Assembly (NCBI RefSeq): GCF_001550095.1
Contig: NZ_LRUC01000003.1
Location: 1-64,000 of the forward strand
Length of the DNA: 64,000 nucleotides
DNA from: Celeribacter ethanolicus
GTDB lineage: Bacteria; Pseudomonadota; Alphaproteobacteria; Rhodobacterales; Rhodobacteraceae
Direction: 5' to 3'
Each line of letters begins with the position of its first letter. Within the stretch, counting starts at the first letter, position 1. Below, piece by piece: positions 42,651 through 51,732 of the stretch. A program made the position numbers and the translations under genes. Below the pieces are notes generated by a model. That model saw only the letters and a program-made list of their open reading frames with translations. It was not told where the DNA came from and ran no database searches.

Positions 42651-43367
42651 CTAGTCGTTCAGGGGCGAAATTCCAAGCGGGGGGAGTTGTGCGGCAATGA
42701 ACATCACCGCCAGCGTGACCGCGATGGCCCAGCCGAAGGAGGCGAGTGTGCCGATGATCACCCATTCGGCTTTCTTGCCCTCCTGCGCGGCCTCGAAGCG
42801 CAAAACGGATTTCGCGGCGACGAGAAAGCCGATGCCGCCGGCCATCTGGCCGATGAGCAGAAGGAAGATCAGCCCGCGTTCCAGAAGGCCGATCCAGAAC
42901 CCGCCCTTGTCGAGGCTGTCGCCTATGGGGTTGGGGCCGAAGCGCTCCATCAGCTTGCCGACCGCAAACCCGCCCGCGCGGGTGGCGTAGATCGCGCCTG
43001 CGGTGAAAAGCATCGCTTTCGGCAGCCACGCAAGGGCGGCGTAGGGGCCTTGGGGGAAGAGGTCGGGGGCGATCAAGGCGATAAGAGTGAGGGTCACGAG
43101 GTGCAGCGCCTGATCGGTGATGTGGGGGATAAACGTGTCGGAGAAAAAGCGGGTCTTGACCGTGTCGATGACGATGTGAATGAGGGCCAAGGCGTAGATC
43201 ATCGGGGAGGCGACCTGCCCGGTGGTGGCCATGGCGGTCAGAAGGACGATGAGAGCATGGAGGAAGAGGGTCTCGGGGCGGGACTTTTCCTCGACCATCC
43301 ATCGGGTTTGGAAGACGTAATCGGCGAGGACATGGGCGAGGAAGAGGGCGGCGAGGGTTTCAGTCAT
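42651..43367 (-). CDS. DUF3307 membrane protein
   Basis: 238 residues with about six hydrophobic segments. The opening LAALFLAHVLADYVFQTRWMVEEKS, with H and D inside the first helix, is the DUF3307 signature. Function unknown. Its start overlaps the end of the SatD-type gene by 8 bp, so the two are translationally coupled, as seen for this gene pair elsewhere. Confidence 0.85.
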   Translation of the reverse strand: MTETLAALFLAHVLADYVFQTRWMVEEKSRPETLFLHALIVLLTAMATTGQVASPMIYALALIHIVIDTVKTRFFSDTFIPHITDQALHLVTLTLIALIAPDLFPQGPYAALAWLPKAMLFTAGAIYATRAGGFAVGKLMERFGPNPIGDSLDKGGFWIGLLERGLIFLLLIGQMAGGIGFLVAAKSVLRFEAAQEGKKAEWVIIGTLASFGWAIAVTLAVMFIAAQLPPLGISPLND

Positions 43368-43971
43368 GGGGCTGTCGAGCCTCCAGAAGCTTTAATGTAG
43401 CGATGATATAAGAGTAGGAAGCAGCTTCGAGTGTTTTGCCGATAGACTGTCGAGAGACGCCCATTTGGGCTGCAACGTCCTGCTGTCTTGGCGTGTCATC
43501 GGGGGACAGAAATGGCAAAATTGTTCTCGCTTGGGTGCTGGTCCAGTTGCTCACAATTTGATCGAGCAAAATGCAGATGGCATCCATTTCAGGGGTGTTC
43601 CCAGAGGCCATTCTGAAAGCGGGCTGCATTTGGTCGAGCGTTCGCCCCGACAACACAAATGCTGCATCCGTGGTTGTTTCGATTTTCTCTGGGAGTTTCC
43701 CTGACCCTTGGGCAATGGCAATCCGGGTATCGCAGGCGCGATCAATTGCGCGCAGTTTGGCGCGTATGATCAAAGCGGCGCGCAAGGAAAGCGAGGCGTT
43801 CTCGAAGGCGATTTGCCATCCATCTCCCCGATATTCAGAAAAGCGAGCCGGAGTGCCCCAGCCGGAAATTTCGGAAAATGTTTCGGCAATGGCGCGTTGA
43901 ACCTTTTCCAGGAGGTCTGCGTTGAGCTTTGTGCTCTCTATAATGTCGCCGGTTAGAACTGTGATGCTCAT
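43360..43971 (-). CDS. SatD-like protein with C-terminal helix-turn-helix
   Basis: 203 residues. The N-terminal part (SITVLTGDIIESTKLNADLLE, then YRGDGWQIAFENASLSLRAALIIRAKLR) fits the SatD family, whose fold recalls nucleotide cyclase-like domains. The C-terminal part holds RQQDVAAQMGVSRQSIGKTLEAA, a likely helix-turn-helix. ATG 43971 gives the family N-terminus; the upstream codons look non-coding. Coding GC is lower than neighbours. It probably regulates, or acts with, the coupled DUF3307 membrane protein. Confidence 0.78.
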   Translation of the reverse strand: MSITVLTGDIIESTKLNADLLEKVQRAIAETFSEISGWGTPARFSEYRGDGWQIAFENASLSLRAALIIRAKLRAIDRACDTRIAIAQGSGKLPEKIETTTDAAFVLSGRTLDQMQPAFRMASGNTPEMDAICILLDQIVSNWTSTQARTILPFLSPDDTPRQQDVAAQMGVSRQSIGKTLEAASYSYIIATLKLLEARQPHD

Positions 43972-44090
43972 GTGTGTCTCGCTGGTTTGAGCAATCTTTA
44001 AGAAGCTCCCAAAGAAAAGCAACCTTTTTTGGTTTCTTTTTGAGTTTGCGCCCCAAATGGGTTGCGCCTACCCAAATCGCGCGGGGGCGG

Positions 44091-44633
44091 TCAGGGCTTC
44101 GGCCAACGCCTCCAGCGCCGCGCGCACGGGCGGGCGGTGTATTCGGCGTAGGTGATCGGCGCGAGTTTGCGGCCCGCGAGCCAGCTTTGATCGGGGCGGC
44201 GGTTGCGGATGCCGATGTCGGCTTCGCGCCGGGCGATGTCGACGTTGGTGTTGGAGGCCAGCAGCGCGGGACGCCACGGGCTTTCGGGCGTCCAGATTTC
44301 GGAGAGATGGCGGGCGATGTAGCGCGTGGTCCAGCGGCCTGCGGTGATGCGGACCTCGGGGGCGGCGTCCTAGCGTTGAAAGCGTGCGAGACGGCGGACG
44401 GCATCGCGGAGCGGTTCGGCCTCTTGCAAAAGCGCGCGGCTCTCGGCGGTCAGTGTGTAGCCCCTATTGCCGCGCTCGAAGAGGCGCTTGCCGAGGCTGC
44501 GCTCCAGCTCCGCCATGCGGCGCGAGAGGGTGGGCAGGGAGGTGCCGGTGGCCTTTTCCGCGCCCGACAAGCCGCCGGCATCGGCCACGGCGAGGAAGAG
44601 GGCGTAATCATCGAGTTTGGGTCTGTCTTTCAT
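44091..44633 (-). pseudogene. Broken LysR-type regulator gene
   Basis: The first 87 codons encode a typical LysR helix-turn-helix (YALFLAVADAGGLSGAEKAT, LPTLSRRMAELERSLGKRLF). An in-frame TAG at 44370-44372 ends it. In the same frame the sector domain continues (VRITAGRWTTRYIARHLSEI, TNVDIARREADIGIRNRR) to a stop at 44091, about 100 residues short of a normal LysR protein. So there is both a nonsense change and a 3' truncation. It is unlikely to work unless the N-terminal piece alone binds DNA. Confidence 0.85.
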
Positions 44634-44730
44634 TTTTGAAAAAATTCTTGCGCAATCAGGGCGTATTTTAGGGAGGTTTCTGAACCTATTCTGATCCTGT
44701 TTTTCAAAAATGCAATTAAAGGCGAGGCAG

Positions 44731-44886
44731 ATGGATCGTATTCCCGTCCGGTTGGCGCAGGAGGATCAGGATATGGGGCTCTATGAGGAAGAACAGGCGC
44801 AGTATGCGCGGGAGCTGAAAAGACTTAGAGAAAATCAGCCGCCATGGTGGCGCAGGCTAGGGCTGTGGCTCAGGCCTGAGGCATAA
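44731..44886 (+). CDS. Small (51 aa) hypothetical protein
   Basis: A 51-codon frame starting MDRIPVRLAQEDQDMGLYEE and ending WWRRLGLWLRPEA. The middle is a charged helix (EEEQAQYARELKRLRENQ) and the end a basic aromatic segment that could touch the membrane. GGCGAGG lies 4 bases upstream and a terminator follows directly. It is divergent from the broken lysR, the usual position of a LysR target. Function unknown. Confidence 0.6.
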   Translation: MDRIPVRLAQEDQDMGLYEEEQAQYARELKRLRENQPPWWRRLGLWLRPEA

Positions 44887-44888
44887 AA

Positions 44889-44908
44889 AAGCGGCCCGGA
44901 GGCCGCTT
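44889..44908. terminator. Bidirectional terminator
   Basis: AAGCGGCC (44889-44896) pairs with GGCCGCTT (44901-44908). On the minus strand it is followed by a run of six T, ending the SufT-like gene. Confidence 0.85.
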
Positions 44909-44911
44909 CGA

Positions 44912-45295
44912 TCACATAAACCCAAGCTCAAGCCGGGCTTCGTCGGACATCATTTCCATGCCCCAGGGCGGGTTCCATGTCAGTTCGACATCCACCTGTT
45001 TGACCCCCGGCAGCGGTTCGATCGCATCGGCGACCCAGCCCGGCATATCGCCCGCAACCGGACAGCCCGGCGCGGTCAGGGTCATGATCACACGCACTTC
45101 GTTCTCGTCATTGATCTCGACCGTATAGACCAGCCCGAGGTCATAGATATTCACCGGAATCTCCGGGTCATAGACGGTCCGGCAGGCTTCGACCACCGCT
45201 TCGTGCAGCGGGTGATCGGTGCTCGACGGTTTGATCAACGGGGCGCCCTCGACCGGGGTGTCCTCCGTCGCGGTGCGGTGTGCCTCTTCGCTCAT
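44912..45295 (-). CDS. SufT/MIP18-type Fe-S assembly protein (DUF59)
   Basis: 127 residues. The DUF59 core shows DPEIPVNIYDLGLVYTVEI and LTAPGCPVAGDMP with the family cysteine. Proteins of this family help mature iron-sulfur proteins, often encoded with suf genes; here it stands alone. The N-terminal about 25 residues (TATEDTPVEGAPLIKPSS) look disordered. AGGAG lies before the ATG. Confidence 0.9.
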   Translation of the reverse strand: MSEEAHRTATEDTPVEGAPLIKPSSTDHPLHEAVVEACRTVYDPEIPVNIYDLGLVYTVEINDENEVRVIMTLTAPGCPVAGDMPGWVADAIEPLPGVKQVDVELTWNPPWGMEMMSDEARLELGFM

Positions 45296-45355
45296 GCGCG
45301 CTAACTCCTATTTCCGAGTAATCATATAGGGAATGGCGCCGACAAGGTCCAGAGA

Positions 45356-46861
45356 TTAGAGCGAGAGATCGCCTTTCCACGACCGAAGCGGGCCGAGGCG
45401 GGCGGATTTCTTGGTCATGTGCCGGTCCATGCGGCCGAGAATGCGCGACAGGAAACGGATGGTCTCGACCACGTAAGGCCCCTTGTTGAGCATGACGCAA
45501 TCGGCGCGCTGTGCCATGGCGGCGTCGGTGGTCTCGGCGCGGGTGGCGAGGCCCTGTTTCATCAGACCTTCGAGCACCTGCGTGGCCCAGACCACGGGGG
45601 TGTGGGCGGCTTCGCAGAGCCAGAGGATTTCTTCCTGAATTTCCGACATGCGCTCCAGCCCGATCTCGACGGCCAGATCGCCGCGCGCGATCATCACGGC
45701 GGTTTCGGTCAAAGCGCCGGATTGCACGATGAGTTTCGGCAGGTTGCGCACGGCCAGACCGGTTTCGATCTTGAGCACCAGCGCGGGACGATGCGCGCCT
45801 TCGGGCAGGCGTTTGTCGATCTCAGCGATCAGCAGGCGGATGTCTTCGGGCGTTTGCACAAAGGAATAGCCGATCATGTCGGCGTGACCGACGACGAAAT
45901 CGAGGGCGCTGCGGTCGTCTTCGGTCAGCGCCGGAATGTCGATCTCGACGGCGGGCAGGTTGAAGCCCTTCTCGGGCTTGACCTTGACGCCCTCGGGACC
46001 GGCGCGGGTGACGCGGAGCTTGGCACCTTTCGGTGTGATCTCAAGGACCTCCGCGCCGATTTTGCCGTCGTCGATGAAAACGCTCATGCCGGGGGCGAGG
46101 CGGTCGATCAGCTCCGGGTGGCTCAGCGTGGTGGCGACATGTTTCGATTTGCCAGAGGGCGCATCGCGGCGGATGTCGAGCCGGTCGCCGACCATCACCC
46201 GCTGTTTGTTCGGTCCCGCGACCGGCCCGGTGCGCAGTTTCGGCCCGGCGAGATCCATCAGCACCGGCACATAGCGGCCGATCTCGTCCTGAGTGTCGCG
46301 GATGCGGGCGATCATCGCGGCCCAGACCTCGGGTCCGTCATGGGCGCAGTTGATCCGCATGGCGTCGGCACCGGCGCGCAGCATGTCGGGGATGAGATCG
46401 GGATCGGTCGCGGCCTCGGTCGGGAGCGTCAGCAGGATGCGCGAGCGCGGCGCGCCGGAGGAGCCGGTGCCAAAGAGCGTGTCGCGTCGGGCGGCGAGGC
46501 GGGCGGGGCCTTCGGTGAAGGCGCTCGGATCGGGATAGGGGGCTTCGTCACCCGATGCCGCGCCGGAGAGACGGGAGAGCGTGGCCACCACCGCGTCGAG
46601 CGAGGCGCGGGCATGCGGTTCGGCGCGCCCGAGGGTGGAGAGGCCGAGGGCGGCGAGATCGGGCTGCATCGGGCTCAGATCGGCATGACGCAGGGCGAGA
46701 TAGGAGGCGAGGTTCTCGGCCGAGGGGCGGAAGGCGGGACGGATGTCCGCAGCCTCCCAGGCGGTCTGGATCGCGTCGGCTTCGCGGGTGATTTTCTCGC
46801 GCAGGGCGTGCAGTTCGATCGAGAGGCGGGTGGCGTCGGGCGGGAGGAGGCAGAAGGACAT
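45356..46861 (-). CDS. Divergent pyruvate kinase-like protein
   Basis: 501 residues. The barrel of pyruvate kinase is recognisable from about residue 140: MRINCAHDGPEVW, VLMDLAGPKLRTG, GDRLDIRRDAP, VLKIETGLAVRNLP (metal and substrate glutamate region), VMIARGDLAVEIG and VVWATQVLEGLMKQG. It has an N-terminal extension of about 135 residues absent from classical enzymes and lacks their C-terminal allosteric domain. The usual MLSGETA segment is replaced by VMLNKGPY. It may be a pyruvate kinase variant or a relative with another substrate. Confidence 0.8.
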   Translation of the reverse strand: MSFCLLPPDATRLSIELHALREKITREADAIQTAWEAADIRPAFRPSAENLASYLALRHADLSPMQPDLAALGLSTLGRAEPHARASLDAVVATLSRLSGAASGDEAPYPDPSAFTEGPARLAARRDTLFGTGSSGAPRSRILLTLPTEAATDPDLIPDMLRAGADAMRINCAHDGPEVWAAMIARIRDTQDEIGRYVPVLMDLAGPKLRTGPVAGPNKQRVMVGDRLDIRRDAPSGKSKHVATTLSHPELIDRLAPGMSVFIDDGKIGAEVLEITPKGAKLRVTRAGPEGVKVKPEKGFNLPAVEIDIPALTEDDRSALDFVVGHADMIGYSFVQTPEDIRLLIAEIDKRLPEGAHRPALVLKIETGLAVRNLPKLIVQSGALTETAVMIARGDLAVEIGLERMSEIQEEILWLCEAAHTPVVWATQVLEGLMKQGLATRAETTDAAMAQRADCVMLNKGPYVVETIRFLSRILGRMDRHMTKKSARLGPLRSWKGDLSL

Positions 46862-47061
46862 GGAGCACCTGCGGGTTGGATTGCCTTGTGCCCCTGTCTT
46901 TCCACCGGCTTTGTAACAGTGCTATGGCAAAGATCAAATCAGGTGCAAAATGCCACAGTTGCGTCGGAGTGTCGTCAGAATGGAACATTATGAGTTGCTT
47001 GGCAAAACCCGGCTCGGGCAGGGTCGGTGTGGTGCGTCTTGAGAATGGTATGAGGATATAA

Positions 47062-47736
47062 ATGTTTCGTGATCAACAAGCCATTTTCGAGTTTCGCGGG
47101 CCTTGGGGCGTGCCTGTCAGGATCGGCAGCAGCATCCTTCTGATGTTCTTGCTGTTTATCTCGACCACCGGGTCGGCGACGGATTTGCTTTATGATCTGG
47201 CCTTTATCGCCATGCTGATCGGCTCGGTGTTCCTGCATGAAATGGGCCATGCCTGGGGCGCTCTGGTGCAGAGAATCCCCGTGCGCAGTGTGACGATCCA
47301 CGGCTTTGGCGGCTATTGCCAGCAGGCGCGGGCGGCGACCCCGCGCGAGAGCGAGCTGATCGTGGCCATGGGGCCGATCGTGACGCTCACGCTCTGGGCG
47401 GTGAGCCGCCTTGTCGCCAATGCGATGTGGGGCGCGGGACGGGAATACGACTATGTGCTCTGGTTTTTCGAGACCATGGCCTGGCTCAACGGTTATCTGG
47501 CGATCTTCAATCTGCTGCCGATTGCGCCTCTGGATGGCGGCAAGCTGTTCGAACTGATCCTGTTGCGCTTCATGCGCGGCACGACGGCGTCGAAGGTGAC
47601 GGGCTATGTCGGGATCGCGGGGCTGGCGCTGATGATCCCCTATCTGGTGCTGGGGATGCACATGTATATTTTCGTGCTGTTCTTTGTTCCGGCCATTCTG
47701 GAAAACTGGAACCGGATGCGCGGGCAGGTCTACTGA
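47062..47736 (+). CDS. M50-family site-2-type membrane protease
   Basis: 224 residues. HEMGH at 59-63 lies in a membrane segment, and the second metal ligand is the aspartate of FNLLPIAPLDGGK (D158). This pair defines site-2 proteases that cut within membranes. No PDZ or CBS domain is attached, so it is a minimal form. GAGGA precedes the ATG. It converges with rimK. Its substrate is unknown. Confidence 0.9.
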   Translation: MFRDQQAIFEFRGPWGVPVRIGSSILLMFLLFISTTGSATDLLYDLAFIAMLIGSVFLHEMGHAWGALVQRIPVRSVTIHGFGGYCQQARAATPRESELIVAMGPIVTLTLWAVSRLVANAMWGAGREYDYVLWFFETMAWLNGYLAIFNLLPIAPLDGGKLFELILLRFMRGTTASKVTGYVGIAGLALMIPYLVLGMHMYIFVLFFVPAILENWNRMRGQVY

Positions 47737-47785
47737 CCCGCCCGTCGGTTTAGGCCGCTGAGTTAGGCCGCGCACCTTGCGCAGG

Positions 47786-49183
47786 TCAGGTTTTGCTACG
47801 CCCCTTGCGCGCGGGGGCCGGGCGCATGCGTTTCTCGATCATGTCCAAAATCGCACCGGCGATGTTCTTGTCGGTCGTGGTCTCGGCGCCCTCGAAGCCC
47901 GGAGACGAATTGACCTCAAGCACTTTCGGCCCGTCTTCGGCGCGCAGCAGATCGACGCCTGCCATGCGCAAGCCAAAGGCCTTGGCCGAGCGCACCGCCG
48001 TTTCGCGTTCCTCTTTCGAGATGCGCACTTTCGAGGCGGAGCCGCCCAAGTGCAGGTTCGAGCGGAAATCGCCGCCCGAAGACGAGCGTTTGATCGCCGC
48101 GACCACCTTGCCGTCGATGACGACGCAGCGGATGTCGACGCCCGCCGCCTCCTTGACGAAATGCTGGACGAGGAAGTTCGCCTTGAGGCCCCGGAAGGCG
48201 GAGATCACCGATTGCGCGGCTTTCTTGGTCTCGGCCAGAACGACGCCACGGCCTTGGGTCGATTCCAGAAGCTTGACGATCAGAGGCGCGGAGCCCGCCA
48301 GAGCGATCAGGTTGTCGGTGTCCTTCGGCGAGGCGGCGAAGGCGGTTGTTGGCATGCCGATGCGGTGGCGCGCAAGCACCTGATGCGCCTGCAATTTGTC
48401 GCGGGACTTGGCGATGCCTTCGGAGCCATTGACGCAGAAGGTGCCGATAGTTTCGAACTGACGGATCACGGCGGTGCCGTAAGAGGTGACGGAGGCGCCG
48501 ATGCGCGGGATCACCGCGTCATAGCGCGGCAGACGCTCGCCATCGTAATAAATCTCCGGCGCCATGGCGTTGATCACCATGTAGCAGCGCGTGGTGTCGA
48601 TCACCTCGACCACATGGCCGCGTTTCTCGCCCTCTTCGACGAGGCGCAGGGTCGAAAAATTGTCCGGCTCGCGCGAGAGAACAGCGATGCGCAGCGCGCG
48701 CGGCGCCACGGTGTCGCGGATCGCGGTGGTGAAATAGACCGCGTCGTCGAGCCGGGGCTGGCAAAAGCTCTCGGACGGCTGGACGATCATGTCGTCGCGA
48801 ATGGCCTGACGCCCGAGGAGCATCCGGTAGGCCATATTGGTGCGGTTGGTGAGGGTGATCTCGATCGGCCAGACCCGCTCGCCCATGGCGATCTCGGAGG
48901 CGATGACATAGCGCAGCTCGGTTTCGCCATTGGACGAGGTCACCTCGCGCCGGTCCACCACATCGGCGGAGCAGGAGATCGTGATGTCCTCACGCCCCGG
49001 CACCGGATGGATGTTGAACCGCACCTTGGGGGCGTCCGCCTTGCCGAAAGGTTCAATGTCGAACGCATGCAGCGCCGAGGTCTTGGCGCCGGTGTCGACC
49101 TTGATCTTCAGCGCGGGCAGGCCGAGCGCGGGCAGGGAGGCCCACTCTTCCCAGCCTAAAGCGAAAGGAGCTTTGTCCGTCAT
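47786..49183 (-). CDS. rimK: RimB-RimK fusion: retropepsin-like domain plus glutamate ligase
   Basis: 465 residues. Residues about 1-140 match the RimB-type aspartic (formerly zinc) protease domain: GWEEWASLPALGLPALKIK followed by VDTGAKTSALHAF, with the D-T-G active site. The rest is an ATP-grasp ligase of the RimK type (NGSEGIAKSRDKLQAHQVL, FLVQHFVKEAAGVDIRCVVIDGKVV, VLEVNSSPGFEGAE), which adds glutamates to ribosomal protein S6 or related targets. In Pseudomonas RimA, RimB and RimK are separate proteins. ATG 49183 was chosen over a longer, unconvincing frame. Confidence 0.88.
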   Translation of the reverse strand: MTDKAPFALGWEEWASLPALGLPALKIKVDTGAKTSALHAFDIEPFGKADAPKVRFNIHPVPGREDITISCSADVVDRREVTSSNGETELRYVIASEIAMGERVWPIEITLTNRTNMAYRMLLGRQAIRDDMIVQPSESFCQPRLDDAVYFTTAIRDTVAPRALRIAVLSREPDNFSTLRLVEEGEKRGHVVEVIDTTRCYMVINAMAPEIYYDGERLPRYDAVIPRIGASVTSYGTAVIRQFETIGTFCVNGSEGIAKSRDKLQAHQVLARHRIGMPTTAFAASPKDTDNLIALAGSAPLIVKLLESTQGRGVVLAETKKAAQSVISAFRGLKANFLVQHFVKEAAGVDIRCVVIDGKVVAAIKRSSSGGDFRSNLHLGGSASKVRISKEERETAVRSAKAFGLRMAGVDLLRAEDGPKVLEVNSSPGFEGAETTTDKNIAGAILDMIEKRMRPAPARKGRSKT

Positions 49184-49516
49184 GTGTGTGTCTCGCAATT
49201 TGGGGAGAGGCCGGGGCGCTGCTGCGGTCCGGCCAGATGCGCCAAATGTCACCTTCCGAGGGTTCTGACAAGAGGCTTTGTCGGTTTTGTGACAAAGCGG
49301 CGAAAGACGGAGGGCGGCCGCAGATGCGCGATCCGAAACCGGTCAGTTTTTGGACGTCACCCCGGGAAAACAGCGGATTTTGCCGTTTTCTTGCGCGGGG
49401 TCTGCCGGGAGGGCGGGGTTCGGACGGTTTGCGACAGGTAACGCTTTCGTCATTGCCGAGGGCGGCTCAGGCTTTTGCTCAGGGGATTTCAAACGGAACA
49501 AACTGGGGACAAACAT
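49184..49516. promoter_or_regulatory. Divergent region between rimK and NCS2 permease
   Basis: 333 bp with no convincing gene. It contains the inverted repeat CTTTGTC (49276-49282) and GACAAAG (49291-49297) with an 8-bp spacer, a candidate operator. I saw no purine riboswitch. Confidence 0.45.
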
Positions 49517-50878
49517 ATGAGTCAGGAAAAATTCATGCCGCTGGTCTATCAGCTCGACGATGTGCCGCCACCGCCGAAAGCGGCGCTGGCCGCGGTGCAA
49601 CATGTGCTGGCGTCCATCGTCGGCATCGCGACGCCCTCGCTGATCATCGGCGGCGCGCTGGGGCTTGGGGCCTATACGCCTTATCTGATTGCCATGGCGT
49701 TTTTCGTCTCGGGCATTGCGACCTTTATTCAATGTAAGACCATCGGGCCGGTGGGTTCGGGGCTTTTGTCGCTGCAAGGCACCTCATTCGCCTTTCTTGG
49801 CGCCATTCTGGCCGCAGGCTTCGCGGTCAAGGCGCGGGGCGGCTCGCCGGAGGACATTCTTGCGATGATCTTCGGGCTCTGTCTCGTGGGTTCGCTGGTG
49901 GAGATCATCCTGTCGCAGTTTCTCGACAAGCTCAAACGCATCATCACGCCGACGGTGACGGGGATCGTCATTACGGTGATCGGCCTGTCGCTGATCAAGG
50001 CGGGGTTCACCGATTTCGCAGGGGGCGCGATGGCGGGCGAAGACCTCGGCAAGCCGCTTTACCTGTTGATGGGCTCGCTGGTGGTGGCGATCATCCTTGT
50101 GATGACCTTCATCGGCAAGCCGACGCTGCGGATCTCCGCGATCATGATCGGTCTGGTGGTCGGCACCCTCGTGTCGAGCTTTTTCGGCATGGTGAATTTC
50201 GGCGCACTGGGGTCTGCGAGCCTCTTTGCCCTGCCGATCCCGTTCAAATACGGCTTCGATTTCGATTTCGGCCTCTTCATCCCGCTGGCCTTCCTCTATC
50301 TGGTGACGGCGATTGAAACCTCGGGCGATCTGACCGCCAACTCGGTGATCTCCGGTCAGCCGGTGTCGGGCGATCTATATATGAAACGCATCAAGGGCGG
50401 GGTTCTTGGCGATGGCGTCAATTCGGCGCTGGCCGCGATTTTCAACACCTTCCCGAACACCACGTTTTCGCAGAACAACGGTGTGATCCAGATGACGGGC
50501 GTGGCCTCGCGTCATGTGGGGATGTGGGTCGGCGGTATTCTTGTGATCCTCGGGCTCTTCCCCATCGTGGGGTCGTTCTTCCTGATCATCCCGAAACCGG
50601 TTCTGGGCGGGGCGACTTTGGTGTTGTTCTCGACCATCGCGGTGGCGGGCATCCGTATTCTGTCGACCGAAGAGATGAACCTGCGCCGGGTCTATATCAT
50701 GGCCGTGTCCTTTGGCCTCGCTCTGGGTGTGACGCTGGTGCCGGATTCCACCCAAAACCTGCCGAATTTCCTGAAACAGGTCTTTGCCGCGCCGATCACG
50801 CTGGCGGGTCTGTCGGCGATCATCCTGTCGCTGGCGATCCCCGAGGATGCGCAGGCGAAGATTGAGGCGGCGGAGTAA
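49517..50878 (+). CDS. NCS2-family nucleobase permease
   Basis: 453 residues with about 12-14 hydrophobic segments. Motifs of the NCS2 family: VQHVLASIVGIATPSLIIGG near the N-terminus (the QH motif), SLQGTSFAFLGAILA, ETSGDLTANSVISGQP with the family glutamate, and NTFPNTTFSQNNGVIQMTGV. Family members import uracil, xanthine or uric acid with protons; this protein looks most like the xanthine/urate branch but the substrate is not certain. GGGGA lies before ATG 49517. Confidence 0.92.
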   Translation: MSQEKFMPLVYQLDDVPPPPKAALAAVQHVLASIVGIATPSLIIGGALGLGAYTPYLIAMAFFVSGIATFIQCKTIGPVGSGLLSLQGTSFAFLGAILAAGFAVKARGGSPEDILAMIFGLCLVGSLVEIILSQFLDKLKRIITPTVTGIVITVIGLSLIKAGFTDFAGGAMAGEDLGKPLYLLMGSLVVAIILVMTFIGKPTLRISAIMIGLVVGTLVSSFFGMVNFGALGSASLFALPIPFKYGFDFDFGLFIPLAFLYLVTAIETSGDLTANSVISGQPVSGDLYMKRIKGGVLGDGVNSALAAIFNTFPNTTFSQNNGVIQMTGVASRHVGMWVGGILVILGLFPIVGSFFLIIPKPVLGGATLVLFSTIAVAGIRILSTEEMNLRRVYIMAVSFGLALGVTLVPDSTQNLPNFLKQVFAAPITLAGLSAIILSLAIPEDAQAKIEAAE

Positions 50879-50907
50879 GCGCGTCTTCCTTGAACAGAGC
50901 AGGGGCT

Positions 50908-51732
50908 TTAGCACAGCAGGCGGGGCATGGCGCGGTCATGTCCCGTTTTTCTCACCCAACCCGCAGGCCCGCGCAGGTAATGGCGCGGTGCTTGCGGCAG
51001 AAAGGTCGGCTGATCAGCGGCGCTCCAGACGGTGAGGGTCAGTTCCCCTTCGCCGGTCAGTTCGATCTGATTGAAGGTGTTGGGCGTGCCGCGCCTGCGG
51101 GTCGAGAGTGCTGTGCCGGCCTGAACGAACAGGACACCCGGCACCCGGGTGAAGGGGGCGGCACTTGCGCTGTGCAGATGGCCCGACAGCACCAGATCGG
51201 CGCCTGCGGCGAAGAGCGCGGTGAGCGCCGCCTTGGCGCCATGGGTGCGCGGTTTGTCGAGGGTCGGCGGCTGTTCCAGAGGATGGTGCAGCACGGCGAC
51301 GCGCAGGCGGCCGTCGTCGGGGCCGAAATGCTCCATCATCCGGGTGAGGGTCTTGTCGGAGAGTCTGCCGCTTTGCCAGGCGAAGGGGTTGACCGTGTTG
51401 ACGCCGATCACCTGCATCTGCGGGGTTTCGAAGGTCGGTTCGAGATCGGCGGAAATGGCGCGTTTGTAGCGGGCGAAGGGGGCGAACCAGCGCAGGACCA
51501 GATTGTCGAGCGGCGTGTCGTGATTTCCGGGGACGGTGAGCACCGGGGCTTTGATTGCGTCGATGAAGTGCCGGGCCTTGTCGAACTGGCCGCGCCGGGC
51601 GCGCTGGGTCAGATCGCCGGAGATCACCACAAGCGTCGGCTCCAGCCGCTCGATGGTGCGTAGGAGAGGGGCGGCGAGCGCAGGGTCTGTGCGACCGAAA
51701 TGCAGATCGGAGAGATGGATGAGGCGGGTCAT
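50908..51732 (-). CDS. Metallophosphoesterase
   Basis: 274 residues of the calcineurin-like family. Metal-binding motifs in order: HLSDLHFG, VISGDLTQRA, VPGNHD, LHHPLE and SGHLHSA. No signal peptide, so it acts in the cytoplasm. The start overlaps the stop of the lipid kinase gene by 4 bp (ATGA), which suggests a shared role in lipid or nucleotide phosphate metabolism. Substrate unknown; cyclic-nucleotide phosphodiesterases of this family look similar. Confidence 0.92.
   Translation of the reverse strand: MTRLIHLSDLHFGRTDPALAAPLLRTIERLEPTLVVISGDLTQRARRGQFDKARHFIDAIKAPVLTVPGNHDTPLDNLVLRWFAPFARYKRAISADLEPTFETPQMQVIGVNTVNPFAWQSGRLSDKTLTRMMEHFGPDDGRLRVAVLHHPLEQPPTLDKPRTHGAKAALTALFAAGADLVLSGHLHSASAAPFTRVPGVLFVQAGTALSTRRRGTPNTFNQIELTGEGELTLTVWSAADQPTFLPQAPRHYLRGPAGWVRKTGHDRAMPRLLC

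Noticed and set aside
49184-49516. Purine riboswitch before the nucleobase permease
   Set aside because: I could not find the conserved three-way junction loops of the guanine or xanthine-type aptamers.
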